NCBI GenBank assembly: GCA_041389525.1
Contig: JAWKRR010000012.1
Span: 62,001 to 126,000 of the forward strand
From: JACKFB01 sp041389525
GTDB taxonomy: Bacteria; Myxococcota_A; UBA9042; PHBI01; JACKFB01
DNA length: 64,000 bases
Direction of reading: 5' to 3'
Part shown: piece by piece, positions 36,371-48,846 of the stretch
How the letters are laid out: every line of letters begins with the position of its first letter
Numbering within the stretch: position 1 is the first letter of the stretch
Notes under the pieces: model-generated
What the model was told of the DNA's origin: nothing
What the model saw: only the letters and a program-made list of their open reading frames with translations
Databases searched by the model: none
Translations under genes and position numbers: made by a program

Positions 36371-37591
36371 CTACAGATTCTCGAAAGCGAGGCTTTCGGC
36401 GAGTCGTGGGTCACCGACCGGCACCAGCGCCTTGGCCCGCATCCGCCACGCGTAGACCGCGAGGAAGATGCCGCCGATGCCGATGAAGGTCGTCAGGTCG
36501 AGGAGGGTGAGGGTCGCGCCATGGCCGCCGTGGTGGTGGTCAAGCGGCGGCTGAACGATCCAGTACATGTCGACCCAGTGCATCAGCAGCATCCAGACGC
36601 AGCCGACGGCCAGGGTCTTGGTGTTGCGCTTGATGTGGCGCGACATCAAGTAGAAGAAGGGCAGCACGAAGTGGCCCAGCGCCAGGAAGATCGTGACGTA
36701 GAGCCAGGTGCCCTCCATCCGGTACATGAACCAGTTGGTCTCCTCGGGGATGTTCGCGTACCAGATGAGGAAGTACTGGCTGAAGGCGATGTAGGTCCAG
36801 AACACGTTGAACGCGAACATGTACTTGCCGAGGTCGTGATAGTGCTCGGTGGTCACGACGTCTTTGAGCAGGCCGCCGCGCTGAAGGACCATCGCGGTGA
36901 GCGCCAAGATGGCGAAGGTCGCGACCGTGGTTCCGGCGAAGTAGTAGACGCCGAAGATGGTCGAGAACCAGTGCGGGTCCACCGACATGAACCAGTCGAA
37001 GGCGCCGAAGGTCAGGGTCAGGGCGAAGAGCATGATGGCGACCGGCGAGGCGCCGCGCAGGGTCTTGGAGATCTGGACTGACTTGCTCTCATCCTGCTTG
37101 GTCGACTTCGCGTAGAAGAAGAGGCCCAAGATGGTCCAGGCGGCGAAGTAGAAGGCCGCGCGGCCCAAGAACGCCGTGGAGTTCAGGTAGCTCAGCTTGC
37201 CCTGCAGGATGATGTCGTCGGCGTCGGGGTGTACCCAGTGGTACAGATGCTCCATCCCCATGACGACCGGGATGAAGAGCAGCGCGAAGACCGGCAGCGT
37301 CACCATCAGGTTTTCGGCCGCCCGGCGGATGACGATAGACCAGCCCGCGCGGGTGACATGCTGGACCGCGACGAACCACAGGCCGCCCAAGCCGAAGCTC
37401 AGGAAGAAGCCGAAGTTCGTCAGCCAGGACTTGTAGAACTGGTCGGGGTGGCCGCCCATGAGCGCGAAGCTCGCGCCGATGCCGATGATGCCGACGACGG
37501 CTGCGATCATCGGCAGCTTCGCCAGGCGATGCCCGGACGGGATGAGGACGTCTTCTGCGGAGACCGTGCGCGGTCCGTGGCCGTGGCTCAC
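36371..37591 (-). CDS. actF: Alternative complex III subunit F, quinol:cytochrome c oxidoreductase membrane protein
   Basis: The product is 406 residues from a GTG at 37591 that overlaps the actE stop (GTGA), with GGGGG upstream. It is a polytopic protein with about ten membrane helices: LAKLPMIAAVVGIIGIGASF, FGFFLSFGLGGLWFVAVQHV, MVTLPVFALLFIPVVMG, YFAAWTILGLFFYAKS, ASPVAIMLFALTLTFGAFDW, then FSTIFGVYYFAGTTVATFAI, YMFAFNVFWTYIAFSQYFLI and others. FMSVDPHWFSTIFGVYYF and WYANIPEETNWFMYR are characteristic of the ActF family. ActC and ActF are the two NrfD-like membrane subunits of alternative complex III that handle menaquinol. Confidence 0.9.
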   Translation of the reverse strand: MSHGHGPRTVSAEDVLIPSGHRLAKLPMIAAVVGIIGIGASFALMGGHPDQFYKSWLTNFGFFLSFGLGGLWFVAVQHVTRAGWSIVIRRAAENLMVTLPVFALLFIPVVMGMEHLYHWVHPDADDIILQGKLSYLNSTAFLGRAAFYFAAWTILGLFFYAKSTKQDESKSVQISKTLRGASPVAIMLFALTLTFGAFDWFMSVDPHWFSTIFGVYYFAGTTVATFAILALTAMVLQRGGLLKDVVTTEHYHDLGKYMFAFNVFWTYIAFSQYFLIWYANIPEETNWFMYRMEGTWLYVTIFLALGHFVLPFFYLMSRHIKRNTKTLAVGCVWMLLMHWVDMYWIVQPPLDHHHGGHGATLTLLDLTTFIGIGGIFLAVYAWRMRAKALVPVGDPRLAESLAFENL

Positions 37592-38244
37592 TTGGCACCC
37601 CCTGCGTTCTTCTGGAGGACGTCGGCGGGGACCTCGGCGCGCGGGACGTTGCCGCTCACCTGGAGCGTGCGAACCCAAGCGGCGATGGCCCAGCGGTCCT
37701 CGACCGGGATTTGCGCGGCGTACGGCTTCATGGTGCGCACGCCGTGGCTGATGACGTCGTAGAAGTAGCCCAGCGGCATCGCCCGGAGGTTGTCGCTGTG
37801 ATAGGTCGGCGGCGGCACCGACAGGCCGCGGCCTGCGACCACGCCGTCGCCGGTCCCGGCCGAGGCGTGGCACGGCGTGCAGTAGATCTCGTAGCGCGCG
37901 TGGCCGCGGTCGAGCAGCGCCTGGGTCAGCGGCAGCTCTTTGGGGAGCGCGTCGGCGAGCCGGCCGTCCGGGCCGCGACCACGGTAGAGGTGGTCGTCCT
38001 CGGCCAGGTACTGGTCGTCACCCAGCAGCGCCACCGTGCGGGCGACGGTGCCGGCGACCGGCGGACGCATCGCGCGCTTATCGGCGAAGAACGGGTTGGC
38101 TTCCTGCATCTCGTAGCGCTGCTGGAAGTCCATGTTCGGGTTGAGGTGCACCGGTGGCGCGGACGACGTGGTCCCGCGGCAACCAGCGGCCGGGGCGGCC
38201 AGCGCCACGAGGGCGCCGAGTAGTGCGGTTCGACTGAGCAGCAT
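37588..38244 (-). CDS. actE: Alternative complex III monoheme cytochrome c subunit E
   Basis: The product is 218 residues from ATG 38244. The N-terminus MLLSRTALLGALVALAAPAAGC is a lipoprotein signal (Cys about residue 22), so the subunit is membrane-tethered at the periplasmic face. One heme c site is present, YCTPCHASAGTGDG (about residue 122), with a candidate axial Met in RTMKPYAAQIPVEDRW. The N-terminal half (MEQEANPFFADKRAMRPP-like region and VARTVALLGDDQYL) is typical of ActE. It passes electrons from the multiheme subunit to the oxidase or cytochrome c. It follows actD and overlaps actF. Confidence 0.9.
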   Translation of the reverse strand: MLLSRTALLGALVALAAPAAGCRGTTSSAPPVHLNPNMDFQQRYEMQEANPFFADKRAMRPPVAGTVARTVALLGDDQYLAEDDHLYRGRGPDGRLADALPKELPLTQALLDRGHARYEIYCTPCHASAGTGDGVVAGRGLSVPPPTYHSDNLRAMPLGYFYDVISHGVRTMKPYAAQIPVEDRWAIAAWVRTLQVSGNVPRAEVPADVLQKNAGGAK

Positions 38245-38247
38245 CCT

Positions 38248-38776
38248 CTAGTCCTCCAACTGCTCGATGTGAGTGGCGCCGGCGGCCTCGAAGAGCTTCT
38301 TGGTCTTGCGCTCGTCGAAGTTCGGGTCGGCGACCTCGACCGCGATGAAGAAGCGGTCGTTCGTCACGCGGGCAAATCGGTCCGAGTGAAAGACCGGGTG
38401 GTACAGCGTCGGCAGGCGGTTGAGGTGGAACATGCCGAAGACCGCGCCAAACGCGCCGAAGAGCACGCCCAGCTCGAAGGTCACCGGCACGAAGGCCTGC
38501 CAGGAGAAGAAGGGCTTGCCCGAGATGATGACGGGATAGGCCGTCGTCGCCACCCAGGTCTGCAGCAAGAAGCCGCAGGTCGCGCCGGTGAGGCCGCAGA
38601 CGAGGATGAGCCAGGGCAGCTTCGAGCGAGAGAGCCCCATCGCCTTGTCCAGTCCGTGGACCGGGAAGGGCGAGTAGGCGTCCCACTTCGAGAAGCCCGC
38701 GTCGCGGACCTTCTCACAGGCGTGGTACAGGGCCTTCGCCGTGTCGAATTCGGCGAGCATTCCCCAGGGTTTCGCC

Positions 38777-38784
<8 letters not shown>
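38248..38784 (-). CDS. actD: Alternative complex III subunit D (DUF3341)
   Basis: The product is 178 residues from ATG 38784, with GGAGG upstream and an eight-base overlap with the end of actC. The N-terminus GMLAEFDTAKALYHACEKVRDAGFSKWDAYSPFPVHGLDKAMG is the DUF3341 signature. Two membrane helices follow: LPWLILVCGLTGATCGFLLQ and the stretch near AFVPVTFELGVLFGAFGAVFGMF. The C-terminal domain ends DPNFDERKTKKLFEAAGATH. ActD is a small membrane subunit without cofactors. Confidence 0.93.
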
Positions 38785-40210
<1,426 letters not shown>

Positions 40211-40213
40211 GAC

Positions 40214-43227
<3,014 letters not shown>

Positions 43228-43231
<4 letters not shown>

Positions 43232-43875
43232 CGGTGGCATCCCGAGCAGTGCTCCGGCGGATTGACCTGACGGGTCCGCGCGGGGTCAGCGGTGGGGTCG
43301 TAGTTCGCCGTGGCCGGGTCCCAGTTCATGTCGGTGACCTTGTCCAGCGGGCGGAGGTGCGGCGTGGGGTCGCGGTGGCACTCGAGGCACCAGCTCATCG
43401 AGAGCGGCTGCGACAGCGAGACCGTCTCCATCTGGTCGATGCGACCGTGGCACGACGCGCATCCCACGCCGGCGGCGATGTGCGGCGCGTGGTTGAAGTA
43501 CGCGTAGTCCGGAAGCTGATGGATGCGCACCCACTCGATGGCGGCGCCCGTCTCGTAGCTGTCGCGGACCTTGGCCAGCTTGGCGCTGTCCGTGCGTACC
43601 TGCGAGTGGCAGTTCATGCACGTCGCCGTCGCCGGAATCGCCGCGCGGGCGGCCACTTCCACCGTGTTGTGGCAGTAGCGGCAGTCCATCCCCAGGTCGC
43701 CCGCGTGCAGCGCATGGCTGAACGCGACCGGCTGTGTGGGCCTGTAGCCGACGTCGGTGAAATTGGGGGAGAACCAGTACCAGACCGCGCCGACGACGCT
43801 CGTCAGGACCACGGGGCCCAGAGCGAAGATGACCAGCGGTACTTTATTGGTCCATCGAGGAAAAATGGCCGCCAC
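43228..43875 (-). CDS. actA: Alternative complex III pentaheme cytochrome c subunit A
   Basis: The product is 215 residues from a GTG at 43875, with AAGGTGG six bases upstream. A membrane anchor (VPLVIFALGPVVLTSVVGAVWYWF) precedes a periplasmic domain with five heme-c motifs: CRYCH, CMNCH, CASCH, CLECH and CSGCH. The spacing and the segment PVAFSHALHAGDLGMDCRYCH fit ActA. It is the first gene of the act run, and its stop overlaps the actB start. The hemes receive electrons from the ActB iron-sulfur clusters. Confidence 0.95.
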
Positions 43876-43920
43876 GTCAAACCACCTTGGTCCGAATGGG
43901 GGAAAGGAAGAGATGCGATC

Positions 43921-44601
43921 TCATCGCTGAGCCTCGCGAGCTTCGCGCAACACGTGCTGCGCGCGGTGGAAGACTTCGTCAACCCCAAGATCGTCCGAGG
44001 CGTAGTAGCCGCGGAGACCTCCCTGGCCGTCGACGAGAACGAGCTTGGTCGTGTGGGCGATGTCGATCATGCCGGCGGCGTTGACCTCGCGGTCGCCGAG
44101 GGCCGAGCGGAAGCCGCCCGTCACGAGGGCCTCGATCGCGGCGTGGTCACCGGTGATGTAGCGCCAGCGCTGCGGATCGGCCCCGTGCTTCGCGGCGTAA
44201 GCGGCGAGGACGGCGGGCGTATCGTTTTCCGGGTCCACGGTGATGCTGACCAGCTTCACGGGGACGTCGTTGGCGGCGAAGCGCTCTTGCAGCTTCGCCA
44301 TGGCCGCGGTGACCAGCGGGCAGGTCGACGGGCAGGACGTGAAGATGAAGGCGGCGACCCAGACCTGGCCGCGCAGATCGGTGTCGGCGATGGGCTGGCC
44401 GGCGCTGTCGATCAAGGCGAAAGCGGGGAGCTGGCCTTCGACCGGCGGCGGCTCGGGGATGCGACGGGTCAGGGGGCGGATCGCCGGGATGAGGATGATG
44501 CCGGCGAGGGCGCCGAACCACCACGGGTGGCGCATGAAGGCGCGGCGGAGCCAGCTCCCCTCAGGGGCGGTGTGGGTCTGTGCGTCGGCCATCGCGCTCA
44601 C
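43921..44601 (-). CDS. SCO1/SenC family copper chaperone (second copy)
   Basis: The product is 226 residues from a GTG at 44601 that overlaps the permease stop, with GGAGG close upstream; ATG 44592 lies further from it. An N-terminal membrane helix (HPWWFGALAGIILIPAI) is followed by the thioredoxin-like domain. The copper site is FTSCPSTCPLVTAAM (CPSTC, about residue 88) and the partner His is in IDIAHTTKLVLVD. This copy has the classic N-anchored SCO form, unlike the SCO at 34913-35740. It probably serves CuA or CuB assembly, with the two copies dividing the work (inference). A 45-base gap separates it from actA. Confidence 0.92.
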   Translation of the reverse strand: MSAMADAQTHTAPEGSWLRRAFMRHPWWFGALAGIILIPAIRPLTRRIPEPPPVEGQLPAFALIDSAGQPIADTDLRGQVWVAAFIFTSCPSTCPLVTAAMAKLQERFAANDVPVKLVSITVDPENDTPAVLAAYAAKHGADPQRWRYITGDHAAIEALVTGGFRSALGDREVNAAGMIDIAHTTKLVLVDGQGGLRGYYASDDLGVDEVFHRAQHVLREAREAQR

Positions 44602-45473
44602 GGGCGACCTCCGCGGACGCGGGTGCTGGCGGTGGCGAGGGCCATCGCGCCGCACGCGAGCAGGGCCAGGACGGTCATGCTGACGACGGGGCTGGAACCC
44701 GCGCCGACGGCGACTCCGCCGGCCAGGGCGTGGCGCACCGCGTCGACCATGTAGCTCATCGGATCGGCGGCCATCACCCAGCCGAGCCAGCCGTCGCGCG
44801 CCGGGAAGAGCGCGCCGGAGACCAGCCACAGCGGCAGCAGCACGACGGCCATAATCGCGTGGTAGCCGTGGGTCGAGCCGACGACCCAGGCCAGGGCGAA
44901 GCCGAGGCCCGTCAACATGAAGGCGCCGAGGCAGAGCGCGGCCAGCAGCGGCAGCCAAGCGATGCTGCCCAGCGCGTAGCCGGCCAGCGGCGCGGCCAGC
45001 ATGCAGAGGGCGGCCTGGACCAGCGAGACGGTCGTGACGCCGAGGGTCTTGCCGAACACCATCGAGGCGCGCGAGCCGGGCCCGGTCAGGACCTGCTGCA
45101 AGAAGCCCTGCTGGCGGTCCTCGATGACCGACATCGTGGCGAAGATCGTCGTGAAGAGGACGACCATCACGAGGATTCCGGGGAAGGAAAAGGCGAGGTA
45201 GTCGGTTTGCGCTGCTCCGCCCGCGGCTGCGGCAGCGGAACCCGTGTCGATTTGACCCAGACCGGCGCCCAAGATGGCCCAGAAGAGCAGAGGCTGAAGC
45301 ACGACCCCCAGCCAGCGCGAGCGCTCGCGCACCAGCCGCAGCAAGTCGCGCTTCCACAAGGCCGAGACCACGCCCCACTCGATGGCGGCGGCGGACGGGC
45401 GGGCGGCGCTCGGAGCCCGGGTCGCGAGAGTCACGGCGACGTGGCCGGTCTGAAGAGGCGTCTGCGCGCTCAC
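44598..45473 (-). CDS. ABC-2 type transporter permease
   Basis: The product is 291 residues from a GTG at 45473 overlapping the ATPase stop (GTGA). Six membrane segments fit the ABC-2 export permease fold, including LLFWAILGAGLGQID, FPGILVMVVLFTTIFATMSV, MLAAPLAGYALGSIAWLPLL, AFMLTGLGFALAWVVG and YHAIMAVVLLPLWLVSGALF. The family segment EDRQQGFLQQVLTGPGSR is clear. With the ATPase it forms an exporter of unknown substrate. Its place between heme synthesis and SCO genes suggests a role in oxidase biogenesis, but that is inferred from position only. Confidence 0.9.
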   Translation of the reverse strand: MSAQTPLQTGHVAVTLATRAPSAARPSAAAIEWGVVSALWKRDLLRLVRERSRWLGVVLQPLLFWAILGAGLGQIDTGSAAAAAGGAAQTDYLAFSFPGILVMVVLFTTIFATMSVIEDRQQGFLQQVLTGPGSRASMVFGKTLGVTTVSLVQAALCMLAAPLAGYALGSIAWLPLLAALCLGAFMLTGLGFALAWVVGSTHGYHAIMAVVLLPLWLVSGALFPARDGWLGWVMAADPMSYMVDAVRHALAGGVAVGAGSSPVVSMTVLALLACGAMALATASTRVRGGRP

Positions 45474-46441
45474 GCGGCTACCTCCAGCTCAGCGGCCGCC
45501 GGCGCGTCCAGCGCTGAGCCGGTCAGCGCCAGGAACACGTCGCCCAGGCCGGGCCGGCGTAGGCTCACCGAGATGAGGCGACCGGCGGGCAGGGCCTCGA
45601 CGATGCGCACGATCAGCTCATGGCCGCGCGTCGCGTTGACGTGCACGTCGCGGCCTTCCACGGCGCAAGCCAGCCCGAGGATCGCCGCCAATTCATCAGC
45701 CAACGCCTGGGGATTTTCGGCCCGCAGGATGACGACGTCGCCCCCGGTCTTGCTGACGCGTCCGATCAGGGCGTCCGGCGTGTCGTCGGCGACGATGCGG
45801 CCGGCGTCCATCACGATGACGCGGTCGGCGCGCTCGGCCTCTTCGGGGCGGTGGGTGGTCAGCAGGACCGCCGACTCGCCGCTCTGCGCGACTTGGCGGA
45901 TCTGCTGCCAGGTGCGGCGCCACGCGCGCTCGTCGAGGCCGGTGGTCGGCTCGTCGAGCAGCAGCAAGCGCGGGCGGTGCAGCATCGCGCGGGCGATGTC
46001 GAGGCGCCGCCGCATACCGCCGGAGTGGGTGTCGACCGCGTCGTCGGCGCGGTCTTCGAGGCCGGCGCGGGAGAGCGCGGCGCTGACGGCCGCAGAGGCG
46101 GTCGCGCCGGTCAGGCCGTGCATGCGCGCGGCCAAAGCCAAGTTCTGTCGGGCCGTCAGCTTCACGTCGAGGCTGGGGGACTGGAACACGAAGCCCACGT
46201 CGGCGCGGTACGCGCGATCGTTGCGAGCGACCGGGCGCCCGTCGAACTCGATGGCGCCGGACTGGGGCGCGCTGAGACCGCCGAGGATGCTGAGCGTCGT
46301 GGACTTCCCGCAGCCGTTCGGCCCCATCAACGCCACGACCTCGCCCGCGGCGACGTCGAAGGTGACGTCGTGCAGGACGGCGCGCTCAGCGTAGGAATAC
46401 GCGAGGGCTCGAACGGCGAGGATGGCGGGGGAGGTGGTCAT
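45470..46441 (-). CDS. ABC transporter ATP-binding protein
   Basis: The product is 323 residues from ATG 46441, which overlaps the ctaB stop by one base. ATPase motifs are Walker A GPNGCGKSTTLSI (about residue 40), signature SGGMRRRLDIARAMLHRPR, Walker B LLLLDEPTTGLDE and the switch His in VLLTTHRPEEAERAD. The last 90 residues are a small ligand-like C-terminal domain as in daunorubicin/CcmA-type ATPases. It partners the ABC-2 permease downstream. Confidence 0.93.
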   Translation of the reverse strand: MTTSPAILAVRALAYSYAERAVLHDVTFDVAAGEVVALMGPNGCGKSTTLSILGGLSAPQSGAIEFDGRPVARNDRAYRADVGFVFQSPSLDVKLTARQNLALAARMHGLTGATASAAVSAALSRAGLEDRADDAVDTHSGGMRRRLDIARAMLHRPRLLLLDEPTTGLDERAWRRTWQQIRQVAQSGESAVLLTTHRPEEAERADRVIVMDAGRIVADDTPDALIGRVSKTGGDVVILRAENPQALADELAAILGLACAVEGRDVHVNATRGHELIVRIVEALPAGRLISVSLRRPGLGDVFLALTGSALDAPAAAELEVAA

Positions 46442-47337
46442 CAGACGAGGCGATCCAGAACGAAGCCAGCGGTGAGCAGCGGCAGGTAGATGAGGGAGGC
46501 GATGAAGAAGCGGTAGGCCCAGGAGGGGCCAGTGGTCTGGCGGAGGCCGGTGATTGCGAATCCTAAGAAGGCGAGTCCGCTCATCAGCGCGATAACCAAG
46601 TACAGGGTGCCGGTGACGCCGAGGGGGGTGAGCAGCAAGCTGACGGGGACGAGGCCGGTGGCCCAGGCGACCGCTTGGCGGCGGGCGACTTCATCTCCGC
46701 GAACGACGGGCACGATTCGTATCCCGGCGCGGGCGTAGTCGTGCTTTCGGAAGAGCGAGATAGCAAGGAAATGCGGCATCTGCCAGAGCAAGAGGATGCC
46801 AAAAAGCACCAAACCCGGGGCATCGAGCGAATTTGTCACCGCGGTCCACCCCATCAGCGGCGGCATCGCTCCTGGCACGGCTCCGATCACGAGCGCGAGC
46901 GGCGTGCGGTACTTCAGCGGGGTGTAGATGAGGACGTAGGACGCCAGGGCGATGAAGCCCAGCAGCGTCGTCAGCGCGTTGGTCGTGATGGCCAGCAGGG
47001 CGAGGCCGGCGACGCCGACGCAGAGGCTGAACACCAAGGCGGCGACTGGGGAAATGCGCTCTTCGGCGAGCGGGCGGGTGCGGGTGCGCACCATCAGGCG
47101 GTCGCTCTTGCGCTCCCACCACATGTTGAGGGCGTTGGCGCTGCCGACGGCGAGGGCCGTGCCGGCGAGGGCGCCGATGATGACCGTGAGCGACGCGTCG
47201 CCCGGGGCGAGGCCGAGGCCGGCGGCGGTCATCAGCAGGCACATGCGCGTGATCGACGGCTTGGTGAGCTCGGCGTAGTCGCGAATCGTCGCGAGCGTCG
47301 TGCGGGCCGGGACGGGCAGGGTGGTGTCTTGGCTCAC
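46441..47337 (-). CDS. ctaB: Protoheme IX farnesyltransferase (heme O synthase)
   Basis: The product is 298 residues from a GTG at 47337 overlapping the ctaA stop (GTGA), with AGAGGTGG upstream. It farnesylates heme B to heme O in the membrane. UbiA-family motifs are ALNMWWERKSDRLMVRTRTRPL (first Asp-rich motif, NxxxD) and YTPLKYRTPLALVIGAVPGAMPPLMGW; HFLAISLFRKHDYARAGIRI provides the second. About nine membrane helices fit. It feeds ctaA, and the heme A goes to the A2-type oxidase encoded downstream. Confidence 0.96.
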   Translation of the reverse strand: MSQDTTLPVPARTTLATIRDYAELTKPSITRMCLLMTAAGLGLAPGDASLTVIIGALAGTALAVGSANALNMWWERKSDRLMVRTRTRPLAEERISPVAALVFSLCVGVAGLALLAITTNALTTLLGFIALASYVLIYTPLKYRTPLALVIGAVPGAMPPLMGWTAVTNSLDAPGLVLFGILLLWQMPHFLAISLFRKHDYARAGIRIVPVVRGDEVARRQAVAWATGLVPVSLLLTPLGVTGTLYLVIALMSGLAFLGFAITGLRQTTGPSWAYRFFIASLIYLPLLTAGFVLDRLV

Positions 47338-48317
47338 AGTGCCACCTCTGCGCTGCCGGGGGCGGGTGCCGTGCGGTTGGCGCCGGCTGCGATGCCGGTT
47401 CCGCCGGCCCCGTTGGGGGCGCCCAGGGGGCCGAGGCTCAAGTAGAGGGCGACGAGCGAGGCCAGCACGAGGCCGGCGACCGCGGTGTGCAAGGTGACGA
47501 TGGCGAGGCTGTGCCCGGTGGCCACGGTCAGCAGGCCGAGGGCGACTTGCAGCATCACCAGGGACGCGGGCAGCCACGCGCGCCACGCCGGACGTCCGTT
47601 CGCGGCGAGGGCGTCCGCCGACCGCACCGCGATGCCGAAGAGGACGACGGCGGTGGTGTAGCCCACGATGCGGTGGAACATGTGGATCTGCGCGGCGCCG
47701 CCTGCGGGCCAGAAGCCGCCGGGTCCGCAGCCCAGCCAGTCGTCGCCGCAGACCAGCCCGGCGCCCAAATGGCGAACCAGGCCGCCGATGATGATCTGGA
47801 AGGCCACCAGCGCTGCGCCGACGAGGACGAGGGCGCGCGGTCCGACCGAGCGCGCGTTTGGTGAGGCGGGTGCTGCCAAAACGCGGCCGGTGATGACGAT
47901 GACCAGCGAGAAGAAGATCATCGCCAGCAGCAGGTGCGAGGTGGAGACGAACCAGCTCAGGTTCATCTTGACCGTGATGCCGCCCAGGGTGCCCTGAAGT
48001 GCGACCAGTACGATGGCGGCGAGGCCCAGCCGCTTGGTCGTCTTGTCCAGGTCGGCGCGGCGCCACAGGGCGAAACCGAGCAGAAGCGTCAGCAGCCCGA
48101 CGCCCGAGGCCCACATGCGGTGGCCGTGCTCATAAAGGATACCGCCCGACCAGTCGGCGGGGATGATCTCGCCGTTGCAGGTGGGGATGAAGTACCAGTC
48201 GGGACACGCCATCGACGAGCCGGTCGGGTTGACCAGGCCGCCGATCACCAGCAGCAGCCACGTCGCGACGACGGTGGTGACGCTGAGGGTGGCGAGTGCG
48301 CGACGGCCGGGCTTCAC
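47334..48317 (-). CDS. ctaA: Heme A synthase
   Basis: The product is 327 residues from a GTG at 48317 overlapping the upstream stop (GTGA). It oxidises the C8 methyl of heme O to the formyl group of heme A. Eight membrane helices are expected. Family features: GGLVNPTGSSMACPDWYFIPTC near the N-terminus, YEHGHRMWASGVG (His ligand, EHxHR type), STSHLLLAMIFFSLVIVITG, RHLGAGLVCGDDWLGCGPGG and HMFHRIVGYTTAVVLF, and HTAVAGLVLASLVALY at the end. Two external Cys pairs (ACPDWYFIPTC and VCGDDWLGC) match the form with disulfide-forming loops. Confidence 0.95.
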   Translation of the reverse strand: MKPGRRALATLSVTTVVATWLLLVIGGLVNPTGSSMACPDWYFIPTCNGEIIPADWSGGILYEHGHRMWASGVGLLTLLLGFALWRRADLDKTTKRLGLAAIVLVALQGTLGGITVKMNLSWFVSTSHLLLAMIFFSLVIVITGRVLAAPASPNARSVGPRALVLVGAALVAFQIIIGGLVRHLGAGLVCGDDWLGCGPGGFWPAGGAAQIHMFHRIVGYTTAVVLFGIAVRSADALAANGRPAWRAWLPASLVMLQVALGLLTVATGHSLAIVTLHTAVAGLVLASLVALYLSLGPLGAPNGAGGTGIAAGANRTAPAPGSAEVAL

Positions 48318-48772
48318 AGGATCACCCCGCGCTCGCCGGTGTGGCAGTACTGCACCATCGCGCGGTAGGCGCTGGTGCAGACCTTCTTGTTCCGGCGCGT
48401 CACCTCGTGGGCGGCGCAGCGCTCATAGGTCCACTGCGCACGCGGGGCGTCTTCCAGCGGGAGGGCCGCGCAGGCTTCCTTGCGCTCTTTGCCGGCGAGG
48501 CAGTGCTCCATGACCATCGGAATGGCCTGGTCGCACATGCTCTTCATCGCCTCGCAGCGCGCGTTCCAGGCGAGCACTTCGCCCACGCAGCCGTCAGCGT
48601 CGAGCGAGGCCCCGCGGGCGTCGAACTCAGCGAGGCTCTTGTGGATGTAGCTCGAGCTGACCTCGAACCGCCAGAACGCCACGACGCCAAGCACCGTCGC
48701 CAGCGTGAACACCGAGGCGATGACACTCACTGCGCCGCGCGCAGATCTGGGCGTTTGGGGGGCGTCCCTCAT
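48314..48772 (-). CDS. Membrane-anchored Cys-rich protein of unknown function preceding ctaA
   Basis: The product is 152 residues from ATG 48772. One N-terminal helix (GAVSVIASVFTLATVLGVVAFWRF, about 14-37) anchors it; the rest is probably periplasmic. Eight cysteines occur in the periplasmic part (GCVGEV, RCEAM, MCDQA, HCLAG, ACAAL, RCAAH, VCTSA, YCHTG), spaced for a helical disulfide-rich fold, perhaps with CX9C-like helical pairs. It is the first gene of the cluster, and its stop overlaps the ctaA start (GTGA). I do not recognise a family. Position suggests a role in heme A or copper-site assembly. Confidence 0.7.
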   Translation of the reverse strand: MRDAPQTPRSARGAVSVIASVFTLATVLGVVAFWRFEVSSSYIHKSLAEFDARGASLDADGCVGEVLAWNARCEAMKSMCDQAIPMVMEHCLAGKERKEACAALPLEDAPRAQWTYERCAAHEVTRRNKKVCTSAYRAMVQYCHTGERGVIL

Positions 48773-48782
48773 TGCGCGGCCG

Positions 48783-48811
48783 GTTTAGGTGACGAGAGGG
48801 GGGGCTGTCAA
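48783..48811 (-). promoter_or_regulatory. Candidate promoter upstream of the respiratory cluster
   Basis: A perfect -35 hexamer TTGACA lies at 48811-48806 (minus strand), and a weak -10 (CTAAAC) at 48788-48783 after 17 bases. It would start transcription very close to the ATG at 48772, giving a short leader. The neighbouring stretch 48812-48850 is the only clearly AT-rich patch of this area. The -10 match is poor. Confidence 0.35.
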
Positions 48812-48846
48812 CGTAGAGTTTATGAATTACGTTTTGTTTATAGCGA

